A stretch of DNA of 64,000 nt from Kribbella sp. VKM Ac-2568 (GTDB taxonomy: Bacteria; Actinomycetota; Actinomycetes; Propionibacteriales; Kribbellaceae). Position numbers and translations under genes: made by a program. This document shows positions 8,464 through 16,294 of the stretch, piece by piece; positions within the stretch are counted from its first letter, which is position 1; each line of letters begins with the position of its first letter. The notes beneath the pieces were generated by a model, which ran no database searches, was not told where the DNA came from, and saw only the letters and a program-made list of their open reading frames with translations. Location of the stretch: contig NZ_SLVF01000007.1 of the NCBI RefSeq assembly GCF_004345365.1, positions 248,001 through 312,000 of the forward strand, written 5' to 3'.

Positions 8464-11400
8464 CAGTTCACCTCCAGATCGAGCAGGTCGACACCGACGA
8501 GGTAGCCGATCGCGGCCGGGTTCTTGCCGGTGATGGTGATCTTCAGCTGATGCTTGCCCGCCGCAAGAGTTGCGTTGCCGAGGTCAACCGTCTGGGTGGA
8601 GACACCCGCGGCGGCGTACCCGTCGAACGAAGCGAGCTTGGTGCCGTCGACAGCGAGATCAGCGATCCCGTAGTCCGCCGCCTTCGTGAGCACGGTCGAC
8701 AGCTTGTAGTTCCCGGCGCTCGGTACGGAGAAGTCGAGAACCACGTTGTCGCCGGCCTTCGTGCCGTGCACCCACAGTTGCGCGCCACCGGACCAGCTGA
8801 CCCCGCAGCAGTTGCCCTGCGGATCAGCCGGAACCGTCCCGGAAACCACTGGCAGCAAAGTCTCCGCCTCGACCCGGACCGTGTTGCCCGAGGTCGCCTG
8901 GGCGGTGGCGGACTTGCCGCCCTCGTGCCCGGCGAGGTCGACCGCGGAGACCCGGTACTCCCAGGTCTCGTTCAGTCCGATTCCCTTGTGCAGGAATCCC
9001 GGGGTGTTGCTGGTGCCGATCAGCTTCTCGCCCGCGCCGGACTTCGCGCCGTACACGTTGTACTTCGCGATGCCGCTGTCATCGGCGGTGTCGGACCAGG
9101 TGAGGGTGATGGCGTTGTCGGTGCGCCCGGTGGCCGTGAGGTTCTGCACCTGCCCTGGAGCCTGCCGGTCGGAGTACGGGATGACGGAGGACTGGACCAC
9201 GTAGCTCGCCGCCGTCCAGCTCGGGCCACTCGGCTGCAGCTCGACGGTGAGCTCGGTCCGGCCGAAGGTGAGTGCCGCCGGCAACTGGAAGTTGTCGTCG
9301 AGCCAGCGTTGCCGGTCGTTGCCCAGCGGCTGCAACCAGGTCCCCGCATCCTTGCCGTCGACAACCACCTTGGCCGACTGCCAGCCGGCGTTCTGGTCGC
9401 TGGTACGGCGCAGCGTCACGCCGCGGTTGACCGGATCGACCTCGACGGTGAACCGGATCGGAGCGGTCGTGGCGCGCACCTGGTCGGTGAATACCGTGTC
9501 GTCGTGATCGCCCTCGTAGACGCTGGTGAGGTCGGCCTGGGTCGCCTGTGCGTCGGTGTACCCGTGCTGCTGGCGGCTCTGCGCCGAGCCGACGTCGATC
9601 CGGTCGGTCTCCCGGGCGCCGAACTGCCCCGCGGAGTACAGGTAGGCGGTGGAGCCGTAGACGGCCGGGTGGTCGTTCTGCTGGCCGTGCTCGATGCCGA
9701 AGGTGAGCTGGTTCTGGAAGTCGACGGCGTCGGTGATGTGCAGGCGGAACGCGCTGTCGCACTCGTTCTTGCACTCACCCGCCTGGACCTCGTGGCCGGA
9801 GTTGCCGTGGAAGGGCGTCGAGTAGGTGCCCTGGTTGAAGTACCAGCCGGACTCGTAGTAGTCCTCGGTGCCGGTGCCGTGGATCGCCGGGGTGCGCTCG
9901 CCGTCGACATACACGCGCTCGTCGCCCTCGAGGTACCCGCGGGTGTTGCCATCGGGCTGCAGGCCCTCCATGGTCTGCGAGACGCCGACGAACTTGCCGC
10001 GTCCGGTGGTGTTCGCGATGGTCCAGTCGCTGCCCATCGCCGGCTCCGCCCGGTTCGAACTCGTGGTGAAGTAGCCGCTCTTGCCGGTCACCAGATCGAC
10101 CGCGACCTTGGCGTCCCGCGCCGAGGTGACCTCCGCCTGACCACCCGACAGCTTGTACTGCGAGGTGTTCACCAGGGTGACGGTGGCGCGGGCGAGGTAC
10201 GGCATCGGCCACCAGGAGGAGTACCAGCCGTCCGGGTCCATCGCGAAGAACAGCGAGCGGACCTCGTTCTCACCGAGGCCGGAGCCGAAGAACTCGCCGA
10301 TCGGCGAGTCCACCCGCTTCTTGCCATCCACGGTGACCTGGACCCGTACGCCGGAGAGCAGCGCGTCCGAGGACTTCACCCGAGCCGCGTCCTCCGCCGT
10401 GGCGGCGTACGGCATCGAGTGGGAGCCTTCCCAGTTCTGCTTGGTGATCGTGTAGCCGTGCGCCTGCTCGTCGGCGACGTGCGCGGGTCCGACGTCGAGG
10501 GTGTCGGTGCGCTTGGCGGTGCCGCCGACGATCGAGTCGGCCCAGTAGGTGAACTCGTTGAAGTCGAGGTCGGAGGAGACGAACTCGTTCCGGATCTGGA
10601 TCTGCGACTTGCCGGCGGTCGCGCTCGCCGGCAGGTCGACGACCTGGTCCGCCCACTGCGCACCCTTGGCCGGGAGCGGCGTCCACTCGCCTGCCTGGAC
10701 GCCGTCGACGAGGATCTTGGCGCGCTGGTTGCCGATCCGCAGATCCATCCGGCGGATCAGCTTGACGCCGGTGTTGGCCGGGTCGATCTTCAGGGTGAAC
10801 TGGCTGCCGCCGAGGAAGGCGCGGCCGTCGTCGGCGAACGACTGCAGGTCGAGCCCGACGATCTGCGGCAGCTTCAGGCGGAGCGCGCTCAGCTCACCCG
10901 GTCCCTGGTTGTCGGCCACCGTGAGTTGCTTGCCAGGGGCAAGGTCCACCGGCTTGGCGGTCGTCTTCGCATCCGGCTTCGCGGGCTTCGGGTCCTTCGT
11001 GCCGAACGACTTCAGCAGCGCGACGACGTCCGCGGCCTTGTCGGTCGGGTCGAAGGTGGTGACGCCGCTCGCGTCCGGGAACTCGCGGTAGTCGACGTGG
11101 TAGAAGAGCGGGTTGTTCTGGACCGTCACCCGCATCGAGTTCTTGTACGGCATCGGCACCCGGAGGTAGACGCCGCCACTCGTCTCCAGGGCGTTGGCGA
11201 CGAGCGGGTAGACGAAGGGCGAGCCGAGCTTGCCGTCCACGACGTCCTGCAGGCTCGCGTCGACGACCTTCTTGCCGTCGACCTCGACGGTCAGCTTGCC
11301 GGTCTTGCGGACGTCACCCTCGTCGCGGGTGAACCAGATCGAGGCGATCTCACCGGGGCCGGAGTCCTCGGCGAGCACGCAGCCCGCGGCGGTCGTCCTG

Positions 11401-11696
11401 AGGCACGAGTACTTGCCGTCGAAGCCGTCGTTGTTGGTGCCGTCGCGGCCGAAGCTGGAGAACTGCTTGCTGCGGACAGCCGTCGGCAGTTCGGGGAGGC
11501 GGTCGAGCCGGCGGTAGACGTCCCACCCGACCGGGCCATTGCCGCCTGCCAGGGACGCGGCGTCCGCAGTACGGGCTGCTGATGAGCCCGCGGAACGGGC
11601 TTGTGGGGTGGCGGCGGCGGTCGACAGGGCGGCGGCGGGAAGCACGAGAACTGCTCCGAGCAGCACCGTGGCGGTGCGTCTCAGCAACCTGGTCAT
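8463..11696 (-). CDS. Secreted multidomain GH172 (DUF2961) glycosidase
   Basis: A 1077-residue secreted enzyme. Order: signal peptide (1-30), GH172/DUF2961 catalytic region with duplicated jelly-roll (about 55-830), fibronectin type III domain (about 841-935, TWSDTADDSGIAKYNVY), and a C-terminal CBM6/35-like beta-sandwich (about 940-1077). DUF2961 hallmarks are EDSGPGEIASIWFTRDEGDV and EGDERVYVDGE followed by HGTGTEDYYESGWYF. From memory, the characterised Bifidobacterium alpha-fructofuranosidase uses two Glu 21 residues apart. Here Glu590 (LEGDE) and Glu611 (GTGTEDY) have exactly that spacing. Known GH172 activities are alpha-D-fructofuranosidase/difructose dianhydride and exo-alpha-D-arabinofuranosidase. 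It is the first gene of a three-gene operon. Confidence 0.85.
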   Translation of the reverse strand: MTRLLRRTATVLLGAVLVLPAAALSTAAATPQARSAGSSAARTADAASLAGGNGPVGWDVYRRLDRLPELPTAVRSKQFSSFGRDGTNNDGFDGKYSCLRTTAAGCVLAEDSGPGEIASIWFTRDEGDVRKTGKLTVEVDGKKVVDASLQDVVDGKLGSPFVYPLVANALETSGGVYLRVPMPYKNSMRVTVQNNPLFYHVDYREFPDASGVTTFDPTDKAADVVALLKSFGTKDPKPAKPDAKTTAKPVDLAPGKQLTVADNQGPGELSALRLKLPQIVGLDLQSFADDGRAFLGGSQFTLKIDPANTGVKLIRRMDLRIGNQRAKILVDGVQAGEWTPLPAKGAQWADQVVDLPASATAGKSQIQIRNEFVSSDLDFNEFTYWADSIVGGTAKRTDTLDVGPAHVADEQAHGYTITKQNWEGSHSMPYAATAEDAARVKSSDALLSGVRVQVTVDGKKRVDSPIGEFFGSGLGENEVRSLFFAMDPDGWYSSWWPMPYLARATVTLVNTSQYKLSGGQAEVTSARDAKVAVDLVTGKSGYFTTSSNRAEPAMGSDWTIANTTGRGKFVGVSQTMEGLQPDGNTRGYLEGDERVYVDGERTPAIHGTGTEDYYESGWYFNQGTYSTPFHGNSGHEVQAGECKNECDSAFRLHITDAVDFQNQLTFGIEHGQQNDHPAVYGSTAYLYSAGQFGARETDRIDVGSAQSRQQHGYTDAQATQADLTSVYEGDHDDTVFTDQVRATTAPIRFTVEVDPVNRGVTLRRTSDQNAGWQSAKVVVDGKDAGTWLQPLGNDRQRWLDDNFQLPAALTFGRTELTVELQPSGPSWTAASYVVQSSVIPYSDRQAPGQVQNLTATGRTDNAITLTWSDTADDSGIAKYNVYGAKSGAGEKLIGTSNTPGFLHKGIGLNETWEYRVSAVDLAGHEGGKSATAQATSGNTVRVEAETLLPVVSGTVPADPQGNCCGVSWSGGAQLWVHGTKAGDNVVLDFSVPSAGNYKLSTVLTKAADYGIADLAVDGTKLASFDGYAAAGVSTQTVDLGNATLAAGKHQLKITITGKNPAAIGYLVGVDLLDLEVN

Positions 11697-11710
11697 GGGC
11701 GGACCTCACG

Positions 11711-11734
11711 ATCTGGGAAATCGATTTCTCAGAT
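11711..11734. promoter_or_regulatory. LacI-type operator, 24-bp near-perfect palindrome
   Basis: The two 12-base arms are complementary at 11 of 12 positions. The core is GAAATCGATTTC at 11717-11728 and the outer arms are ATCTG and CAGAT. An even palindrome with a central CG step is the usual form of LacI-family operators. It starts 15 bases upstream of the GH172 start codon, where a bound repressor would block transcription of the whole operon. No LacI gene lies next to it in this window. Confidence 0.7.
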
Positions 11735-11944
11735 ATCTACCATCGGAGCGCGGTGCTTGAGAAGAGTTCGAAGGCGTTTACTTCCTGCACACGAACTGCT
11801 ATTACGCGCGCCCTCGCGCAGTTGCGGCAGAAGCGGAATCGAACCGGTTGTCCACGAGTTGGCACCCGGTAGACCGGGCCGCTGCCATCAGCGCCAGACT
11901 GGGTCCCGGCACTCTTTCCCAGCACTCACCCGCAGGAGAATTCC

Positions 11945-13420
11945 ATGAGCAGTGTGCATGCTGACCCCACCCCACCACCCCGGTCAGGTGCTCCAGCCCA
12001 GATCGCCGTCACCGGTCTCGCGGTGATGGGCCGCAACCTGGCCAGGAACCTGGCGCGCAACGGGTTCCGCGTCGCCGTCCACAACCGGTCCCAGGCCCGG
12101 ACGGACGCGCTGATCGAGGAGTTCGGCCACGAAGGTGAGTTCACCCCGGCCGCCGACCTGCCCGCGCTGGTCGCCTCCCTGGAGCAGCCGCGCAAGATCA
12201 TCATCATGGTCAAGGCCGGCGAGCCGACCGACGCCGTGATCGACGAATTGGTGCCGCTGCTCGACGAGGGCGACATCGTCGTCGACGCCGGCAACGCGCA
12301 CTTCGCCGACACCCGGCGGCGCGAGGACGCGCTGAAGGCCAAGGGCCTGCACTTCGTCGGCAGCGGTGTGTCCGGCGGCGAGGAGGGCGCGCTGAACGGC
12401 CCGAGCATCATGCCGGGCGGTTCGCCGGAGTCGTACGCCGCGCTCGAGCCGATGCTGACCAAGATCTCCGCGCACGTGAACGGCGAGCCGTGCTGCGTGC
12501 ACGTCGGCCCCGACGGCGCCGGCCACTTCGTGAAGATGCTGCACAACGGCATCGAGTACGCCGACATGCAGCTGATCGCCGAGGCGTACGACCTGCTCCG
12601 GCACGTGCTCGGTCTCAGTGCCACCGAGATCGCCGACGTGTTCCTCGAGTGGAACAGGGGCGACCTGGAGTCGTTCCTGATCGAGATCACCGCCGAGGTG
12701 CTCAGCCAGGTCGACGAGTCGACCGGCGGGCCGTTCGTGGACGTGGTGCTCGACCAGGCCGAGCAGAAGGGCACCGGCCGCTGGACCGTGCAGGTCGCGC
12801 TCGACCTCGGCATCCCGGTCAGCGGCATGGCCGAGGCCGTCTTCGCCCGCTCCCTGTCCGGCGACGTCGTACGCCGCACCGCCGCGGCCGGGGTGCTGCC
12901 CGGGCCGTCGGAGGCGAAGGCCGACGTGGACCGGGACGCGTTCATCGACGACGTCCGGCACGCGCTGTACTCGTCGAAGCTGGTCGCCTATGCGCAGGGC
13001 TTCGACGCGATCCGCGCGGCCAGCGACCAGTACAACTGGAACATCGATCTGGGCGCGATGGCAACGATCTGGCGCGGCGGCTGCATCATCCGGGCTCGCT
13101 TCCTGGACCGCATCAAGGAGGCCTACGACCGGGACGCCGACCTGCCGTCGCTGCTGGTGGACGACTACTTCAAGGACGCCGTCACCAGCGGCCAGGACGG
13201 CTGGCGTCGCGTCGTCGCGACCGCGGCCACGGTCGGCGTACCGGCTCCTGGCTTCTCGGCCGCGCTGTCGTACTACGACGGACTGCGGGCTGAGCGGCTG
13301 CCGGCTGCGCTGATCCAGGGGCTCCGCGATCTGTTCGGTGCGCACACGTATCGACGTACGGACCGCGGGGGCACCTTCCACCTCGACTGGTCCGGCGACC
13401 GCAAGGAACACCAGGCCTGA
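11945..13420 (+). CDS. gnd: 6-phosphogluconate dehydrogenase (decarboxylating)
   Basis: A 491-residue protein with full-length features of the long, homodimeric type. It oxidises 6-phosphogluconate to ribulose 5-phosphate and CO2 in the oxidative pentose phosphate pathway in the cytoplasm. Seen: nucleotide-binding loop GLAVMGRNLARN, KxxxHNGIEY (Lys/His/Asn and Glu of the active site: FVKMLHNGIEYADMQ), the family signature around VLDQAEQKGTGRWT, and the C-terminal FGAHTYRRTDRGG tail that reaches into the partner subunit. The HNRS stretch after the second strand suits NADP. AGGAGA lies about 7 bases before ATG. It is transcribed away from the GH172 operon. Confidence 0.97.
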   Translation: MSSVHADPTPPPRSGAPAQIAVTGLAVMGRNLARNLARNGFRVAVHNRSQARTDALIEEFGHEGEFTPAADLPALVASLEQPRKIIIMVKAGEPTDAVIDELVPLLDEGDIVVDAGNAHFADTRRREDALKAKGLHFVGSGVSGGEEGALNGPSIMPGGSPESYAALEPMLTKISAHVNGEPCCVHVGPDGAGHFVKMLHNGIEYADMQLIAEAYDLLRHVLGLSATEIADVFLEWNRGDLESFLIEITAEVLSQVDESTGGPFVDVVLDQAEQKGTGRWTVQVALDLGIPVSGMAEAVFARSLSGDVVRRTAAAGVLPGPSEAKADVDRDAFIDDVRHALYSSKLVAYAQGFDAIRAASDQYNWNIDLGAMATIWRGGCIIRARFLDRIKEAYDRDADLPSLLVDDYFKDAVTSGQDGWRRVVATAATVGVPAPGFSAALSYYDGLRAERLPAALIQGLRDLFGAHTYRRTDRGGTFHLDWSGDRKEHQA

Positions 13421-13479
13421 TCTTCCGGCCTGATCTTCCGGGACTCGTCCTGTCGGCCGGCCTCACGGCCTGATCTTCG
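13414..13479. repeat. 13-bp short repeat, three copies after gnd
   Basis: GGCCTGATCTTCC occurs back to back at 13414-13426 and 13427-13439, and again with one change at 13467-13479. The first copy includes the gnd stop codon. No stem long enough for a clear terminator is seen here. Confidence 0.6.
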
Positions 13480-13545
13480 CAGCGAGCCCGGCCCGATCTC
13501 ACCGAGCGGGCAGGGCTTGTCGCGTGGCGTGATTGGCTTTCTGGG

Positions 13546-13561
13546 TCGAACATGTGTTCTA
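13546..13561. promoter_or_regulatory. Candidate LexA (SOS) box
   Basis: The sequence TCGAACATGTGTTCTA matches the actinobacterial SOS box TCGAAC-N4-GTTCGA except for one base in the right half. It closely resembles the mycobacterial recA box. It lies 62 bases upstream of the preferred start of the Lys/Ala-rich protein. A TAATAC at 13560-13565 could be the -10 element, which would put the box over the promoter. Confidence 0.6.
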
Positions 13562-13623
13562 ATACACTCTCAGCGCCAGCCCGCTTCGGCGGGGACATGT
13601 CACCCAGGGAGATCGCCGCAACG

Positions 13624-14112
13624 ATGACTGTAGACACTTTGGCAGTAGAACCGCAGACCGACGTCGCCGACACTCCCGACGACGCAGGTGTCATCACTTC
13701 TGCCGACTCTTCCGTTGCCGCGGAAGCAACGTCGGGCGACTCGCCAGCCGGCACCTCTTCGGCTGACGCGGACGCCCCGGCGGCCGAGGCCGTCGCGGAG
13801 AAGCCCAAGCGCGCCGCCAAGAAGGCGCCGGCCGCGAAGAAGACCAAGACGCTCGAGCTCACCCTGACGGTGACCGGCACTGCCGACGGTGAGTGGCACG
13901 CCGAGCTCAAGCAGGGCAGCAGCTACCTCGCCCGCAACCTCGCGGTCGCGGCCGCCGCGGTCTCGCGCGCCGCCAAGGAACTGCACGAGGACCTGTCCGG
14001 CCCGATCGACGAGGTCATCGACGCGGCTCGCGAGCAGCAGGCCGCGAAGGTCGCCGCCCTGGAGGCCGAGCTCGAAGCAGCCCGCAAGGCCCTCGCCGAG
14101 CTCGCCGAGTAG
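13624..14112 (+). CDS. Ala/Lys-rich small protein, DUF6319-like
   Basis: From ATG 13624 (AGGGAG about 12 bases upstream) the protein has 162 residues. The first 60 residues are acidic and disordered. Then comes a basic patch KPKRAAKKAPAAKKTK like histone or nucleoid-protein tails, followed by a compact beta segment TLELTLTVTGTADGEWHAELKQG. A long C-terminal helix (residues about 115-162) is rich in Ala/Glu and probably forms a coiled coil. The C-terminal part resembles DUF6319 as I remember it. In-frame ATGs at 13552 and 13597 are possible alternative starts, but the first would place the start codon inside the LexA-like box. Function unknown; DNA association is a guess from the basic patch. 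Confidence 0.7.
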   Translation: MTVDTLAVEPQTDVADTPDDAGVITSADSSVAAEATSGDSPAGTSSADADAPAAEAVAEKPKRAAKKAPAAKKTKTLELTLTVTGTADGEWHAELKQGSSYLARNLAVAAAAVSRAAKELHEDLSGPIDEVIDAAREQQAAKVAALEAELEAARKALAELAE

Positions 14113-14116
14113 TTCC

Positions 14117-14225
14117 CCCGATCGGTTTCTCGCAACACCCCGATCGGCTTCTCGATCGGTTTCTCGTAACTCCCGATCCGTTCTCGCAACACCCCGATCG
14201 GCTTCTCGGTCGGTTTCTCATCTGG
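14117..14225. repeat. Tandem duplication of a ~55-bp unit
   Basis: Two head-to-tail copies (about 14117-14171 and 14172-14225) differ at only a few bases. Each is itself made of three short elements of the form GATCGGTTTCTCG, and a further degenerate element follows at 14221-14232. The array begins 5 bases after the stop of the preceding gene. It is not part of any convincing gene. Confidence 0.75.
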
Positions 14226-14285
14226 TTTCTCGACGGTCCGGGCCCGAGGCGTCCGGCGCGGAGTGGTCGGGAAGGTAATGGGGAG

Positions 14286-14334
14286 GTGCCGGATCGGTGA
14301 CCTGTGGTGATCCACAGTGTGACCGATCCGGCAC
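14286..14334. other. Two-part inverted repeat (strong RNA/DNA hairpin)
   Basis: A perfect 13-bp outer stem pairs GTGCCGGATCGGT (14286-14298) with ACCGATCCGGCAC (14322-14334). Inside it CTGTGG and CCACAG (14302-14307/14312-14317) form a second stem with a TGAT loop. There is no T-run, so a classical terminator is unlikely. It sits 94 bases before the DUF6817-like start. Confidence 0.75.
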
Positions 14335-14428
14335 GCCGCTTCCCTGGGCGAGGCGGTGTCGCGCGTCGTACCGTGTTGGCCTGGGCCGGTCCCGTTGGGC
14401 CCTGACCGCTCCGAACAGAAGAGGTCAG

Positions 14429-14986
14429 ATGAGCACATTCCAAGACCTGGGATCGCTGTTGCTGGTTCGCGGTGCGGACGAGCTGGACCACGCCGGCGGC
14501 ACCCTGTACGTGCACCTCCACCGGGTCGCCAAGCGGCTCAGAACGCTCGGCGCCTCCGAGACCCTCGTGATCGCCGGCCTCGCGCACGCGGCGTACGGGA
14601 CGGACGGATTCCCGACCCACCTGTTCGACTGGCAGCAGGAACGCCCCGTCCTGGAAGCCGTCATCGGCACCGACGCGGAACTGCTGGTCTACCGGTACGG
14701 CTCCTGCGAGCGCGAGACCACCTGGCGCGACCTCGCCGAGCACAACACCGTCACCGACCGCTTCACCGGCACCTCGGAAGAACTGACCACCGCGGAGCTC
14801 CGCGACTTCGTCGACCTCACCATCGTCAACGAACTCGACGTCCTGGAGCACGCCCCGAAGCTCGAGCCCAAACTCCGCCCGTTCCTCCAGGAACAGATCC
14901 CCCGCTGGCAGTCCCTGGCCTCGCCCGCCGTCCTGGCCGACGCCCACCGCGTCCTGGACGTCCAGCCCCAGGCCCACCCGGCCTGA
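14429..14986 (+). CDS. DUF6817-like protein (HD-like fold)
   Basis: A 185-residue protein starting at ATG 14429, preceded by AGAGG. The core HAGGTLYVHLHRVAKRLRTLGASETLVIAGLAHAAYGTDGF resembles DUF6817. The spaced His residues (HAGG, HLHR, GLAHAAYGT) look like those of an HD-type phosphohydrolase helix bundle. The C-terminal half (FVDLTIVNELDVLEHAPKL) is helical. No signal peptide. The family's role is not established, and I infer only a possible metal-dependent hydrolase fold. Confidence 0.7.
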   Translation: MSTFQDLGSLLLVRGADELDHAGGTLYVHLHRVAKRLRTLGASETLVIAGLAHAAYGTDGFPTHLFDWQQERPVLEAVIGTDAELLVYRYGSCERETTWRDLAEHNTVTDRFTGTSEELTTAELRDFVDLTIVNELDVLEHAPKLEPKLRPFLQEQIPRWQSLASPAVLADAHRVLDVQPQAHPA

Positions 14987-15095
14987 CAGCCACGCCTCGA
15001 CCTTCTCCGTCACGGCCTGCGCCACCTCGTCGCGCCACTACGAGGTCTGGCCGGTATTCCTGGAAATCGACCCCCGGGCGACGCATGATCGAACC

Positions 15096-15509
15096 ATGGC
15101 CCGCTACGAAGTGATCGCCCGCGCCAAAGTCGACCGGCGCCTGTCCAACTCCACCTACATCGACGTGGCCCTGATGTCACAATCCCTCGACAAGGGCATG
15201 CGTCTGCAACGGATCGAGGACCTCCCGGACGGCGGGATCGCCATCGTCCTGCAGCACAACCTCAGCAAGCGCAAGCACGACGCAGCCGCCGGAATGGCCA
15301 ACCGCAGCCTCGCCCAACTCGGCATCCCCGCCGCACAGGTCCAGCAGATCGACCTCCTCCGCCTCTCCCGCAAAGGCCGCACCCTAGTTCGCTCCTGGGT
15401 AGGCCCCGACAACCCACCCGGCCCAGACCCCGCCGGAGACCGCGAGCCCCGCAACCCCCTCCCCACCCCACCCCACCTCAAGATCTCCCTAGACCTCCCC
15501 AACAACTGA
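15096..15509 (+). CDS. Hypothetical protein with Pro-rich tail
   Basis: A 137-residue protein, basic in the middle (HNLSKRKHDAAAGMANRSL), with a C-terminal 35 residues rich in Pro, Asp and Arg. The N-terminal half (ARYEVIARAKVDRRLSNSTYIDVALMSQ) looks like mixed alpha/beta. There is no clear ribosome site before ATG 15096, so the message may be leaderless or the start misplaced. Codon use matches real genes in the window. Family unknown. Confidence 0.55.
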   Translation: MARYEVIARAKVDRRLSNSTYIDVALMSQSLDKGMRLQRIEDLPDGGIAIVLQHNLSKRKHDAAAGMANRSLAQLGIPAAQVQQIDLLRLSRKGRTLVRSWVGPDNPPGPDPAGDREPRNPLPTPPHLKISLDLPNN

Positions 15510-15537
15510 CCCCCACCAGCCGCCCCTTCAACTAAGC

Positions 15538-15599
15538 GTCGAGTCGTGGATTGAAGGTGTGGTAAATCGGTTGCCTCGATACGAAATCCACGACTCGAC
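15538..15599. repeat. 15-bp perfect inverted repeat
   Basis: GTCGAGTCGTGGATT (15538-15552) and AATCCACGACTCGAC (15585-15599) are perfect complements separated by 32 bases. The same word ATCCACGACTCG recurs at 16223-16234, on the far side of the decayed gene. Shorter TCGTGGAT words lie between. The repeats may mark the borders of a lost mobile segment. Confidence 0.7.
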
Positions 15600-15664
15600 C
15601 GCGGGTGTGCCGAGGGTGTGGATAACCGGCGACCTCATGCGACGGAATGCGCGATCGTGGTGGG

Positions 15665-16091
15665 GTGGAAAGGGGTGACGGGAAGCCGTTCAGTGTGAGC
15701 GAGGCGCGGGCAGCAGGGATCACGCCGCAGATGCTCCGCGGCGATCGGTACACGCAGGTACTTCGCTCGGTGTACGTGCGCGCTGACGTAGTCGTCTCCC
15801 CGCGAGTACGGGCTTAGGCAGCACTGGTGTTGGTCCCGGAAGGAGTGCTGAGCCATCACACGGCGCTTGAGTTGTGGGGCGGCAGTGGTCCCGTCGATGA
15901 CCAGTTGCACGTGAGTGTTCGGCGTGATCCGAAGGCGGCACTGCCACGTGTTCACGGCCTGCGCGTGCACGAAGTACAGGAGCTGGAAGTCATAGGGTCT
16001 GCCGGGTTGCCACTGACGCCGCCTGCGCGAACCTTCATCGACCTGGCGAGCTGCTGCGGATTGAGCGATCTCGTGACGGCCGGGGACTCAC
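15665..16091 (+). pseudogene. Decayed AbiEi-antitoxin/endonuclease-like gene
   Basis: From GTG 15665 the frame reads PFSVSEARAAGITPQMLR, then RYTQVLRSVYVRADV, hits TAG at 15815-15817, and continues in the same frame as VLVPEGVLSHHTALELWG, LHVSVRRD and LTPPARTFIDLASCCGLSDLV. This is the N-terminal two-thirds of a family common in actinobacteria (winged-helix AbiEi-like part, often fused to a DUF559/Vsr-like nuclease). Similarity stops near 16085, where unrelated repeat-rich DNA begins, so the nuclease end is lost. With one nonsense codon plus a truncation it is not expected to be functional. Confidence 0.75.
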
Positions 16092-16122
16092 CCCCCAAGC
16101 CGCCTAACCACCCGCGCAAACC

Positions 16123-16206
16123 CATGAGCCCCCACTCACTCGTGGATAGGCGCTACCACCAACGCATGAGCTGCCGCTCATTCGTGGATCGGAGTCGTCG
16201 GCAACC
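16123..16206. repeat. Imperfect 42-bp tandem duplication
   Basis: Two adjacent 42-base copies each start CATGAGC and share CTCA and TCGTGGAT. In the second copy ATGAGC-TGCC-GCTCAT forms a perfect 6-bp hairpin; in the first the stem has decayed. The pair follows directly on the broken end of the pseudogene. The rest of 16092-16294 shows no gene. Confidence 0.6.
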
Positions 16207-16294
16207 GCTTTCCCGTCCCTAGATCCACGACTCGGCGAAATAGCGGGTGGCGCACCCCGGGCCAGCGCGGGGGTGAGGTGGCGGAGGGATGGGG

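Noticed and set aside
7102..8505. A 467-codon plus-strand frame opposite the propeller glycosidase
   Set aside because: It is antisense, rich in Arg/Gly/Val without motifs, and has no ribosome site.
8550..11582. A 1010-codon plus-strand open frame opposite the GH172 gene
   Set aside because: It is the antisense of a strongly supported enzyme; high GC leaves few stops in this frame and no family motif is seen.
13923..14438. Long minus-strand frame across the 55-bp duplication, with EKPIGVLRE-like repeats
   Set aside because: The repeats come from the duplicated DNA, the frame opposes a well-supported gene, and its composition is not protein-like.
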